A stretch of DNA of 6,857 nt, taken from Paracoccaceae bacterium. Its GTDB lineage: Bacteria; Pseudomonadota; Alphaproteobacteria; Rhodobacterales; Rhodobacteraceae. Location of the stretch: assembly GCA_003564655.1 (NCBI GenBank), contig PXES01000155.1, positions 1 through 6,857 on the forward strand, in the 5' to 3' direction. Below, piece by piece: positions 1 through 6,419 of the stretch; within the stretch, counting starts at the first letter, position 1, and the number at the start of each line of letters is the position of its first letter. The notes beneath the pieces are model-generated. The model made no database searches. It saw only the letters and a list, made by a program, of their open reading frames with translations, and had not been told where the DNA came from. The position numbers and the translations under genes were made by a program.

Positions 1-1300
1 AGAAGGCGTAATCAGTGCCCGAGGCATAGACGCTCTCGATGATCGCGTCCTTGGAGACGAAGCCCGCGAAGCCCACGGGAAAGCCGATATAGAGCAGCGG
101 AATCCCCACGCCCGTGATCGCGAGTGTGCCGATCAGCATGGCCCAGAAGGTATAGGGCATCTTGTCCTTCAACCCGCCGTAATTGCGCATGTCCTGCTCG
201 TGATGCATCCCGTGAATGACCGAGCCTGCGCCCAGAAACAGCATCGCCTTGAAGAAGGCGTGGGTCAGCAGGTGGAACATGGCCACCGAATAGACGCCCA
301 CACCGGCGGCGACGAACATGAAGCCAAGCTGCGAACAGGTCGAATAGGCGATCACACGCTTGATGTCGTTCTGCACCAGCCCCACGGTCGCCGCGAAGAA
401 GGCCGTGAAGGCGCCGATCAGCACCACGAAGGCCATCGCCGTCTCGGCATATTCCATCAGCGGCGACATGCGCGCGACCAGGAACACGCCCGCCGTGACC
501 ATGGTGGCGGCGTGGATCAGCGCAGAGACCGGCGTCGGGCCTTCCATCGCGTCCGGCAACCAGGTGTGCAGGAACAACTGCGCCGACTTGCCCATCGCGC
601 CCACGAACAGCAGGAAGGCGATCAGATTGGCGGCATTCCAGTCGGTCCACAGGAAGCGCACAGTCGTTTCGGCCAGCATGGGCGCGGCGGCGAAGAGGTC
701 GTCATACTGGATCGAGTCGATCAGGAAATAGATCACCATGATCGCGAGGATCAGCCCCATATCGCCCACGCGGTTGACGATGAAGGCCTTCATCGCTGCA
801 GCGCCCGCCGACTGCTTGCGGAAGTAGAAGCCGATCAGCAGGTAGGATGCGAGACCCACCCCCTCCCAGCCGAAGAAGAGCTGCACGAGGTTGTCGGCCG
901 TCACCAGCATCAGCATGGCGAAGGTGAACAGCGACAGATAGGCAAAGAAGCGCGGGCGGTAGCTCTCGCCTTCGCGGAAATTGTCGTCATGCGCCATGTA
1001 GCCGAAGCTGTAGAGATGCACGAGCGCCGAGACTGTGGTGATGACGATCAGCATCACTGCCGTCAGCCGGTCCAGCCGGATCGCCCAGTCACCGACCAGC
1101 GTGCCGCTGTCGATCCAGCGCATCAGCGTGATCTGCTGCACGCTGCCGTCATGCGTCAGGAAGATCACCCACGAGAGCAACGCAGACAGGAACAGAAGCC
1201 CCGTCGCCACCACCTGCGCCGGTTTCTCGCCGATCATGCGCCAGAAGAAGCCTGCGATAATCGCGCCGATCAGCGGGGCCAGAAGAACAATCGTCGCCAT
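1..1300 (-). CDS. nuoL: NADH-quinone oxidoreductase subunit L (NuoL), N-terminal part, cut by the window edge
   Basis: Largest antiporter-like subunit of the complex I membrane arm, which helps translocate protons across the cytoplasmic membrane. Only the first 433 codons are visible; family members are usually about 600-700 aa, so the C-terminal part, including the long lateral helix, is missing. By my translation the start is MATIVLLAPLIG. Hallmarks follow in order: LFFGWEGVGLASYLLIGF with the conserved TM5 glutamate near residue 146; GAMGKSAQLFLHTWLPDAME with the conserved lysine near 238; the PTPVSALIHAATMV segment with a histidine near 263; and HLLTHAFFKAMLFLGAGS with histidines near 343 and 347 and a lysine near 351. 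These match the charged residues of the family's proton path. The ATG lies 4 nt after the nuoK stop, with AAAGG and GAGG just upstream. The reading frame is open to the left edge with no disruption. Confidence 0.97.
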   Translation of the reverse strand, partial: MATIVLLAPLIGAIIAGFFWRMIGEKPAQVVATGLLFLSALLSWVIFLTHDGSVQQITLMRWIDSGTLVGDWAIRLDRLTAVMLIVITTVSALVHLYSFGYMAHDDNFREGESYRPRFFAYLSLFTFAMLMLVTADNLVQLFFGWEGVGLASYLLIGFYFRKQSAGAAAMKAFIVNRVGDMGLILAIMVIYFLIDSIQYDDLFAAAPMLAETTVRFLWTDWNAANLIAFLLFVGAMGKSAQLFLHTWLPDAMEGPTPVSALIHAATMVTAGVFLVARMSPLMEYAETAMAFVVLIGAFTAFFAATVGLVQNDIKRVIAYSTCSQLGFMFVAAGVGVYSVAMFHLLTHAFFKAMLFLGAGSVIHGMHHEQDMRNYGGLKDKMPYTFWAMLIGTLAITGVGIPLLYIGFPVGFAGFVSKDAIIESVYASGTDYAF

Positions 1301-1304
1301 CGCC

Positions 1305-1610
1305 TCAGCCTTTCATCACATTGACGTCTTCGACATCAATCGTGCCCCGGTTGCGGAAGAAGCACACAAGGATCGCCAGCCCGATGGCGGCCTCGGCCGC
1401 GGCCACGGTCAGGATGAACATGGTGAACACCTGCCCGACCAGATCGCCCAGGAAGCTGGAGAATGCCACCAGATTGATATTCACCGCCAGCAGCATCAAC
1501 TCGATCGACATCAGGATGATGATGATGTTCTTGCGGTTCAGGAATATCCCGAAGATCCCGATCACGAACAGCGCCGCCGCGACGGTCAGGTAATGTTCCA
1601 GTCCAACCAT
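1305..1610 (-). CDS. nuoK: NADH-quinone oxidoreductase subunit K (NuoK)
   Basis: Small membrane subunit of complex I, homologous to mitochondrial ND4L and to MrpC; it lies in the proton-translocating arm next to NuoJ and NuoN. It is 101 aa, the usual length, with three hydrophobic segments at about residues 5-24, 29-50 and 60-84. The two family-defining membrane glutamates are present: E37 in the motif SIELMLLAVNIN and E73 in VAAAEAAIGLAI, equivalent to E. coli E36 and E72, which are needed for proton pumping. A good Shine-Dalgarno (GAGGGA) ends a few bases before the ATG. A 61-nt gap separates it from nuoJ upstream, and only 4 nt separate its stop from nuoL. The tail after about residue 86 is short and polar, as is normal for the family. 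Confidence 0.98.
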   Translation of the reverse strand: MVGLEHYLTVAAALFVIGIFGIFLNRKNIIIILMSIELMLLAVNINLVAFSSFLGDLVGQVFTMFILTVAAAEAAIGLAILVCFFRNRGTIDVEDVNVMKG

Positions 1611-1671
1611 TCCGGTCCCTCGTTCCTATTCCGCGGACCTTGTGGCCCGTTCTTGTGCGCGTGCGCGGGGC
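1611..1671 (-). other. nuoJ-nuoK intergenic spacer, largest gap in the window
   Basis: This 61-nt non-coding spacer is the longest in the window. Its nuoJ-proximal part contains a 14-base strictly alternating pyrimidine-purine run (plus-strand positions 1654-1667), and its nuoK-proximal end holds the nuoK ribosome binding site. I see no inverted repeat with a workable loop and U-tract, so there is no evidence for an intrinsic terminator, and no recognisable promoter elements. In the frame one base off nuoJ, 16 or so further codons run to a TAG, but they use poor codons for this genome and NuoJ already ends at its expected GQGL-type terminus. Confidence 0.6.
1612..1622 (-). promoter_or_regulatory. 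Ribosome binding site of nuoK
   Basis: On the minus strand the bases before the ATG read CGAGGGACCGGA, placing a GAGGG core about 6-7 nt before the start codon. This independent site matters because the 61-nt gap after nuoJ makes tight translational coupling unlikely. Seen in sequence; function inferred. Confidence 0.7.
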
Positions 1672-2289
1672 TCAGCCCAGCCCCTGCCCCGGCTTGACGT
1701 CTTTCAGTTCCATCGCCTTGGCCGGGTCGCGGTGCATCTGGGCCACCACGTCCTGCCGCTTGATGTCCTTGCGATGGCGCAGCGTCAGCACGATCGCGCC
1801 GACCATTGCCACCAGCAGGATCAGCCCCGCGACCTGGAAGGCCAGGAAATACTGGTCATAGAGGATCATCCCCAGCGCCTTGGTGTTGTGCGCCTCGGCC
1901 AGGTCCGGGGTCGGGGCCTGGCGCAGATCGCGCGCGGCCTCGGCCTCTTGCCAGGTGCCGAAGAGAAGCCCCATCTGCATCAGCAGCACGAGCCCGACAA
2001 TCGCGCCGACGGGGAAATAGCGCGCCATCTCGCCCTTGAGGGCTGCGAAATCCACATCCAGCATCATCACCACGAACAGGAACAGCACCGCCACCGCGCC
2101 GACATAGACGATGATCAGAAGCATCGCCATGAACTCGGCGCCAAGCAGCACGAACATCCCCGCTGCCGAAATGAAGGACAGAATCAGCCACAACACCGAA
2201 TGCACCGGATTGCGCGCGATCGTGACCAGAAACCCCGCGCCCAGAAGCGTGATCGCAAAGGCGTAGAAGGTGATGTCGGCAATGCCCAT
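1672..2289 (-). CDS. nuoJ: NADH-quinone oxidoreductase subunit J (NuoJ)
   Basis: Membrane subunit of complex I (mitochondrial ND6 homologue), placed between NuoH and NuoK/NuoN and involved in coupling quinone reduction to proton movement. It is 205 aa with five predicted membrane segments at about residues 5-23, 30-49, 54-77, 93-111 and 148-170. The third segment carries the most conserved stretch of the family, IIVYVGAVAVLFLFVVMMLD, which in solved structures contains the pi-bulge that changes conformation during turnover. ARNPVHSVLWLIL before the second segment is also typical. The C-terminal tail, about residues 171-205, is charged and ends ELKDVKPGQGLG, as I recall for Rhodobacterales homologues. 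The start is supported by GAGGA about 6 nt upstream. The gap to nuoI is 30 nt. Confidence 0.97.
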   Translation of the reverse strand: MGIADITFYAFAITLLGAGFLVTIARNPVHSVLWLILSFISAAGMFVLLGAEFMAMLLIIVYVGAVAVLFLFVVMMLDVDFAALKGEMARYFPVGAIVGLVLLMQMGLLFGTWQEAEAARDLRQAPTPDLAEAHNTKALGMILYDQYFLAFQVAGLILLVAMVGAIVLTLRHRKDIKRQDVVAQMHRDPAKAMELKDVKPGQGLG

Positions 2290-2294
2290 GGCGC

Positions 2295-2301
2295 GTCCTC
2301 G
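2295..2301 (-). promoter_or_regulatory. Ribosome binding site of nuoJ
   Basis: The minus strand reads CGAGGACGCGCC immediately before the ATG, giving a GAGGA core with about 6-nt spacing. It lies in the 30-nt nuoI-nuoJ gap and supports the chosen start of nuoJ. Seen in sequence; function inferred. Confidence 0.65.
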
Positions 2302-2319
2302 TTCCCTTGCACGCAGCCC

Positions 2320-2814
2320 TTAACGGTAGGGCGCGTCGATTTCCAGATTGCGCGCGATCTCGGCTTCCCAGCGCTCGCCATTCGCGAGAAGCTTTTCCTT
2401 GTCGTAGAACAGCTCTTCGCGCGTCTCGGTGGCGAATTCGAAATTCGGCCCCTCGACAATCGCATCGACCGGGCAGGCCTCCTGGCAGAAACCGCAATAG
2501 ATGCATTTGGTCATGTCGATGTCATAGCGCGTGGTCCGGCGCGAGCCGTCCTCGCGCGGCTCGGCGTCGATGGTGATGGCCTGCGCGGGGCAGATCGCCT
2601 CGCACAGCTTGCAGGCGATGCAGCGTTCCTCGCCATTGGGGTAGCGGCGCAGCGCGTGCTCGCCCCGGAAGCGCGGGCTCAGCGGGCCCTTCTCATGCGG
2701 GTAGTTGACCGTCGGCTTGGGGGCCACGAAATACCGCAGGCCCAGCCCGAAACCCTTGATGAAATCGGTCATCAGCGTGTATTTGACGGCGCGGTTCCAG
2801 TCGAAGTGTTTCAT
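2320..2814 (-). CDS. nuoI: NADH-quinone oxidoreductase subunit I (NuoI), 8Fe-8S ferredoxin-type subunit
   Basis: Peripheral-arm subunit (mitochondrial TYKY/NDUFS8 homologue) carrying clusters N6a and N6b, which pass electrons from NuoG toward N2 and the quinone. It is 164 aa from the chosen start. Two CxxCxxCxxxCP motifs are intact: C65, C68, C71, C75 and C104, C107, C110, C114. In this fold the fourth cysteine of each motif binds the other motif's cluster. An N-terminal amphipathic stretch (FIKGFGLGLRYF, about 18-29) matches the segment that lies along the membrane next to NuoH. The open frame extends 13 codons further upstream to an ATG at 2853, but that start has no ribosome site, while the ATG at 2814 has a strong one and gives the family's usual MKHFDW-type N-terminus. 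It ends in TAA, 30 nt before nuoJ. The start overlaps, as ATGA, the stop of the alternative frame of the small ORF upstream. Confidence 0.97.
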   Translation of the reverse strand: MKHFDWNRAVKYTLMTDFIKGFGLGLRYFVAPKPTVNYPHEKGPLSPRFRGEHALRRYPNGEERCIACKLCEAICPAQAITIDAEPREDGSRRTTRYDIDMTKCIYCGFCQEACPVDAIVEGPNFEFATETREELFYDKEKLLANGERWEAEIARNLEIDAPYR

Positions 2815-2826
2815 CCCTTCACCCCC
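2815..2826 (-). promoter_or_regulatory. Strong ribosome binding site that decides the nuoI start
   Basis: The minus strand reads GGGGGTGAAGGG directly before the ATG at 2814. GGGGGTGA differs from the full anti-Shine-Dalgarno complement GGAGGTGA at one base, which can still form a G-U pair, and it lies about 4 nt from the start codon. This favours 2814 over the in-frame ATG at 2853. The frame-0 stop codon of the small upstream ORF (TGA, 2821-2819) is embedded in this site. Confidence 0.75.
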
Positions 2827-2935
2827 AGCTTTTCCTCGATTTGCCCGACGCATCGAAGCGTTGGTCGATGCGCTTGCACTCGCCGCGGATCAGCCGCGAC
2901 TGCTCCAGCACCATATTATCGACAGTCTCGCTCAT
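2819..2935 (-). CDS. Small unidentified ORF between nuoH and nuoI, probably frame-disrupted
   Basis: A 38-codon frame that starts one base after the nuoH stop (TGA-G-ATG) and ends 4 nt before nuoI. A GGGGG stretch in the nuoH tail sits at suitable distance as a ribosome site. The product begins MSETVDNMVLEQSRLIRGE, is rich in charged residues and could form a short amphipathic helix (about residues 5-28). I recall similar short 'VENLVLEHLRAIRG'-type coiled-coil proteins in alphaproteobacteria, but this is not a firm family assignment. After about codon 31 frame 0 switches to poor codons (AAA, TCG, AGG) and ends. The -1 frame instead reads QIEEKLGVKG with codons typical of this genome (GAG, AAG, CTG, GTG, AAG), and its TGA (2813-2811) overlaps the nuoI ATG. 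A single-base shift would give a 41-aa protein. Whether this is a mutation, a sequencing error or real frameshifting is open. Function unknown. An unidentified reading frame at this position fits what I remember of the Paracoccus and Rhodobacter operons. Confidence 0.55.
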   Translation of the reverse strand: MSETVDNMVLEQSRLIRGECKRIDQRFDASGKSRKSWG

Positions 2936-2936
2936 C

Positions 2937-3974
2937 TCAGCCCCCGATGGCCCAGCGCGCCCAGAAGCCGCCTGCCACTTCGAATTTCGCCAGAAACGCC
3001 ACGACCACCACCCAGGCCAGCGACAGCGGCAGGAACACCTTCCAGCCGATCCGCATCAGCTGGTCGTAGCGGTAGCGCGGCGTGATGGCCTTGACCATGG
3101 CAAACAGGAAGAAGAAGAACGCCATCTTCGCGAACATCCAGTGGAAGCCGTCGGGCAACCCCGGAATGGGCGACAGCCAGCCGCCGAAGAACAGCAGGCT
3201 GATCAGCGCGCACATCAGGAAGATGGCGATATACTCACCCGCCATGAACAGCAGATAGGGCGTCGAGCCGTATTCGACCATGAAGCCCGCCACCAGCTCC
3301 GACTCGGCCTCGGGCAGGTCGAAGGGCGGGCGGTTGGTCTCGGCCAGGCAGCTTACGAAGAACAGCACCACCATCGGCAGATGCGGCAGCCAGTACCAGC
3401 CCAGCGCGCCCCAGCCCGTGTCTTGTGCCGCGACGATATTGCCGAAATTCATGCTGCCGGTCGAGATGATCACCCCGATGATGATCAGACCCAGCGACAC
3501 CTCGTAGGACACCATCTGCGCGGCGGACCGAAGAGAGCCAAGGAACGCGTATTTCGAGTTCGACGCCCAGCCGCCCATGATCACGCCGTAAACCTCGAGC
3601 GAGGTGATGGCGAAGATGAACAGCACCGCGACGTTGATATCGGCCAGCACCCAGCCATCGTTGAACGGGATCACCGCCCAGGCCAGCATCGCCAGCACGA
3701 AGGACAGGAGTGGCGCGAGGAAATACACCGGGCGGTCCACGCCCGCCGGGATCACGACTTCCTTGACCACGAACTTGATGGCGTCGGCAAAGGTCTGCAA
3801 CAGCCCCCATGGCCCCACCACATTGGGCCCGCGCCGCATCTGCACGGCCGCCCAGACCTTGCGGTCGGCATATACCAGAAAGACGAGGCTGACCATCACG
3901 AAGGTCACGATCAGCATCGACTGCGCCATGATCAGCAGCGTGATCCCCAGCCCGGTTTCCAGAAATGCGTTCAT
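2937..3974 (-). CDS. nuoH: NADH-quinone oxidoreductase subunit H (NuoH)
   Basis: Membrane subunit (mitochondrial ND1 homologue) that forms most of the quinone chamber and joins the peripheral arm to the membrane arm. It is 345 aa, a normal bacterial length, with about eight hydrophobic segments. Family motifs are clear: YADRKVWAAVQMRRGPNVVG at about 35-54, lining the quinone entry; the loop AETNRPPFDLPEAESELVAG at about 211-230, whose acidic residues (E212, D219, E222, E224, E226) face the quinone cavity and the start of the proton path; and EYGSTPYLLFMAGEYIAIF just after it. The region TPRYRYDQLMRIGWKVFLPL (about 298-317) is also typical. GAGGGA lies just upstream of the ATG. It starts 15 nt after the lipoprotein-like gene, and its stop is followed after one base by the small ORF, a spacing that favours translational coupling. 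Confidence 0.98.
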   Translation of the reverse strand: MNAFLETGLGITLLIMAQSMLIVTFVMVSLVFLVYADRKVWAAVQMRRGPNVVGPWGLLQTFADAIKFVVKEVVIPAGVDRPVYFLAPLLSFVLAMLAWAVIPFNDGWVLADINVAVLFIFAITSLEVYGVIMGGWASNSKYAFLGSLRSAAQMVSYEVSLGLIIIGVIISTGSMNFGNIVAAQDTGWGALGWYWLPHLPMVVLFFVSCLAETNRPPFDLPEAESELVAGFMVEYGSTPYLLFMAGEYIAIFLMCALISLLFFGGWLSPIPGLPDGFHWMFAKMAFFFFLFAMVKAITPRYRYDQLMRIGWKVFLPLSLAWVVVVAFLAKFEVAGGFWARWAIGG

Positions 3975-3977
3975 CGG

Positions 3978-3984
3978 TCCCTCA
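3978..3984 (-). promoter_or_regulatory. Ribosome binding site of nuoH
   Basis: The 15-nt gap before nuoH reads TTGAGGGACCG on the minus strand just before the ATG, with a GAGGGA core. The same GAGGGACCG block precedes the nuoK start, so the two membrane-subunit genes share nearly the same initiation signal. Seen in sequence; function inferred. Confidence 0.65.
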
Positions 3985-3989
3985 ATTCC

Positions 3990-4394
3990 TTACACCGTGG
4001 GGATGCCTTGTTCCCGGCAATCATCCACGATGACTTCCGCATCCATGTTGCGCAGCCCGCGCGGCAGGTCGGGCGAGATGACGAAACCGCCATCCCCCTC
4101 CCAGACATCGCCGCGCCGCTCGACATTGGTGCGCACATGCTGGGCGAAGCTGTAGCCGCGGATTAGCGCATATTGCGCCGCGGCACAACGCGCATAGGCC
4201 ACCACATCCGAGCGGTCGCGCGCCCCGCGCATCCGCACCAGCATCATCACCGTGGTGTCGTCCAGCAGCAGCGTGTCCACGCCCAGATACTCGGCATTGC
4301 GCGGCGGCTCGCGCAGGCGCGGCTCGGCCGCGTCGCGGGCGCACCCCGGCAGCGAGAGGATCATCGCAGATGCGGCAACAGCGGGCCATCGCAT
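3990..4394 (-). CDS. Putative lipoprotein of unknown function, encoded between nuoG and nuoH
   Basis: A 134-aa protein with a lipoprotein-like N-terminus: one positive residue (R2), a hydrophobic core (about 5-15), then LPGC with the candidate lipid-modified cysteine at residue 18. The proline at position -2 of the lipobox is unusual, so plain secretion or a non-canonical signal is possible. The mature part is small and soluble, with the segments YLGVDTLLLDDTTVMMLVRM (about 36-55), RSDVVAYARCAAAQYALIRG (about 61-80) and a C-terminus AEVIVDDCREQGIPTV. Two further cysteines, C70 and C126, could form a disulfide in the periplasm. The gene starts 3 nt after the nuoG stop and ends 15 nt before nuoH, so it is firmly inside the operon; its codon use resembles its neighbours. 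It is not a complex I core subunit. I recall an unidentified reading frame at the G-H junction in related Rhodobacterales operons, and I know of no established function. Confidence 0.85.
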   Translation of the reverse strand: MRWPAVAASAMILSLPGCARDAAEPRLREPPRNAEYLGVDTLLLDDTTVMMLVRMRGARDRSDVVAYARCAAAQYALIRGYSFAQHVRTNVERRGDVWEGDGGFVISPDLPRGLRNMDAEVIVDDCREQGIPTV

Positions 4395-4397
4395 CGC

Positions 4398-6416
4398 TCA
4401 CTCGGCTGCCAGCGGCGCGGTGCGGCGTTCCTTGGCCATGGCCGAAAGCTCTGCCATCAGCTTCGAGGCCCGCGCGATGGGGTTGGTCAGGTAATGATCC
4501 GCGATGGCGGGGCGGAACGCGCCCTTGCCCAGCGTCGCCGCCTCGAGCGGTTGCCACGCATTCTCTGGCACCAAGTCGATCTCGCCAAGATGCGGATGCG
4601 CCGCTGCCAGATGCTCGCGCAGCGCGGCAATGCTGTCAAAGGGCAGCGCCGCGCCCATCTCGCCCGAAAGCGCGCGCAGGATGGCCCAGTTTTCCTTGGC
4701 CTCGCCCGGCCCGAAGCCCGCGCGCAGCGCGACTTGCGGGCGCCCCTCGGTATTGACGAAGATCCCCGGCTCTTCGGTATAGGCCGCCCCGGGCAGGATG
4801 ATATCTGCGCGATGCGCGCCCCGGTCGCCATGGCTGCCCTGATAAATCACAAAGGGGCCGTCGGCGATCTCCAACTCATCGGCGCCGAGGTTATAGACCA
4901 CCTCGGCCCCGTCGAGCGCCGCCGTGATCCCGCCCTCGCAGGTCGCACCGACATCCATCGCGCCCACGCGGCCCGCAGCCGTGTGCAGCACCATCAACTT
5001 GGCGCCGGATTTCTCGGCAATCGCCTGCGCCTTGGCCAGCACGGCGGCGCCATCGGCCTCGCGCAGCGCACCCTGCCCGACGATGACGACGCACTCCTTC
5101 TCGGCCAGATCGCTCATATCCAGCCCCGCCAGCTTTTCCAGCGCGGCGCGGTCGGTGCCGAAATGCTCATACTCGTAAGTCAGGTCCGCGCCTTCGCCCA
5201 CCAGAACCACATCGGCGCCATTCAGCCACGCCTTGCGGATGCGGGCGTTCAGCACCGGCGCCTCGACCCGCGGGTTGGTTCCGATCAGCAGCACCTTCTG
5301 CGCGTGGTCCACATCCTCTATCAGCGCCGTGCCCACGTAAGCAGAGCGGTTGCCAGCCGGCAGATGCGCGCCATCGGTGCGGCACTCGACCGTGCCGCCC
5401 TGCCCCTCGACCAACAGCTTGAGCGCATAGGCCGCCTCGGTCGAAACCAGATCGCCCACGAGCCCTGCCACCCTCTTGCCGGTCATGGCGGCGGCCGCAG
5501 CCGCCAGTGCCTCGGGCCATGTCGCGGGTTTCAGCTTGCCGTCACGGCGAATATAGGGCCGGTCCAGCCGCTGCCGCTTCAGCCCGTCCCAGACATAGCG
5601 CGACTTGTCGGACAGCCACTCCTCGTTCACGCCGTCATGGTTGCGCGGCAGGATGCGCATCACCTCTCGGCCCTTGGTGTCAACGCGGATGTTCGAGCCG
5701 AGCGCATCCATCACGTCGATGGTTTCGGTCTTGGTCAGCTCCCACGGTCGCGCGGTGAAGCTGTAGGGCTTGGAGACCAGCGCGCCCACGGGGCAGAGGT
5801 CCACGATATTGCCCACCATTTCCGATTCGATCAGCGCGCCCAGATAGGTCGTGATCTCGGCATCCTCGCCGCGCCCCGTCTGGCCCATCACCTGCACGCC
5901 CGCCACCTCGGTCGTGAAGCGCACGCAGCGGGTGCACGAGATGCAGCGCGTCATATGCGTCTCGACCAGGGGCCCGAGTTGCAGGTCCTCGACCGCGCGC
6001 TTGGGCTCGCGGAAGCGCGAGAAATCCACGCCATAGGCCATCGCCTGATCCTGCAGATCGCACTCGCCGCCCTGATCGCAGATCGGGCAGTCGAGCGGGT
6101 GGTTGATCAGCAGGAACTCCATCACCCCTTCGCGCGCCTTCTTCACCATGGGAGAGTTGGTGCGGATCACCGGCGGCTGGCCCTCGGGGCCGGGGCGCAG
6201 GTCGCGCACCTGCATCGCACAGGACGCCGCAGGCTTGGGCGGGCCGCCCACCACCTCGACCAGACACATGCGGCAGTTGCCCGCGATGGACAGGCGTTCG
6301 TGATAGCAGAAGCGCGGGATCTCGATTCCGGCCTCTTCGCAGGCCTGGATGAGCGTCATCTCGACCGGCACCTCGATCTCGGCACCGTCGATCACGATCT
6401 TGCGGAGATTGCTCAT
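4398..6416 (-). CDS. nuoG: NADH-quinone oxidoreductase subunit G (NuoG), 75-kDa-type iron-sulfur subunit
   Basis: Peripheral-arm subunit (mitochondrial NDUFS1 homologue) that carries electrons from the NuoE/F flavin module toward NuoI. It is 672 aa, like Paracoccus Nqo3 and mitochondrial forms and far shorter than E. coli NuoG (about 908 aa). An N-terminal [2Fe-2S] ferredoxin domain has C37, C48, C51 and C66 (cluster N1b). The following segment has H106, C110, C113 and C119, the His/3-Cys ligands of N5. Then C158, C161, C164 and C208 bind N4. The four cysteines for the extra N7 cluster of some bacteria are absent. Residues of about 275-600 form the molybdopterin-oxidoreductase-like domain, expected to be catalytically inactive and without cofactor. 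The end, including YLTNPIARASKLMAEL, matches the NuoG C-terminal domain of this clade. The ATG is 3 nt after the preceding stop (TAG), and GAGGGAAAG in that gene's tail can serve as ribosome site. Confidence 0.98.
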   Translation of the reverse strand: MSNLRKIVIDGAEIEVPVEMTLIQACEEAGIEIPRFCYHERLSIAGNCRMCLVEVVGGPPKPAASCAMQVRDLRPGPEGQPPVIRTNSPMVKKAREGVMEFLLINHPLDCPICDQGGECDLQDQAMAYGVDFSRFREPKRAVEDLQLGPLVETHMTRCISCTRCVRFTTEVAGVQVMGQTGRGEDAEITTYLGALIESEMVGNIVDLCPVGALVSKPYSFTARPWELTKTETIDVMDALGSNIRVDTKGREVMRILPRNHDGVNEEWLSDKSRYVWDGLKRQRLDRPYIRRDGKLKPATWPEALAAAAAAMTGKRVAGLVGDLVSTEAAYALKLLVEGQGGTVECRTDGAHLPAGNRSAYVGTALIEDVDHAQKVLLIGTNPRVEAPVLNARIRKAWLNGADVVLVGEGADLTYEYEHFGTDRAALEKLAGLDMSDLAEKECVVIVGQGALREADGAAVLAKAQAIAEKSGAKLMVLHTAAGRVGAMDVGATCEGGITAALDGAEVVYNLGADELEIADGPFVIYQGSHGDRGAHRADIILPGAAYTEEPGIFVNTEGRPQVALRAGFGPGEAKENWAILRALSGEMGAALPFDSIAALREHLAAAHPHLGEIDLVPENAWQPLEAATLGKGAFRPAIADHYLTNPIARASKLMAELSAMAKERRTAPLAAE

Positions 6417-6419
6417 GCG

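Noticed and set aside
200..1324. 374-codon plus-strand open frame opposite nuoL
   Set aside because: Antisense shadow with biased composition; the minus strand gives an uninterrupted NuoL with all key residues.
1611..1671. Possible terminator or attenuator between nuoJ and nuoK
   Set aside because: GCGC-AC-GCGC is self-complementary but leaves only a two-base loop, and no U-tract follows; nuoK and nuoL belong to the same operon.
2815..2853. Thirteen-codon N-terminal extension of NuoI starting at the ATG at 2853
   Set aside because: No ribosome site before it, it overlaps the small upstream ORF, and the ATG at 2814 has a near-perfect Shine-Dalgarno and yields the normal family length.
2841..4166. 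441-codon plus-strand open frame opposite nuoH and the lipoprotein-like gene
   Set aside because: Same antisense artefact: H/R/Q/D-rich composition, no domain, and complete overlap with well-supported genes.
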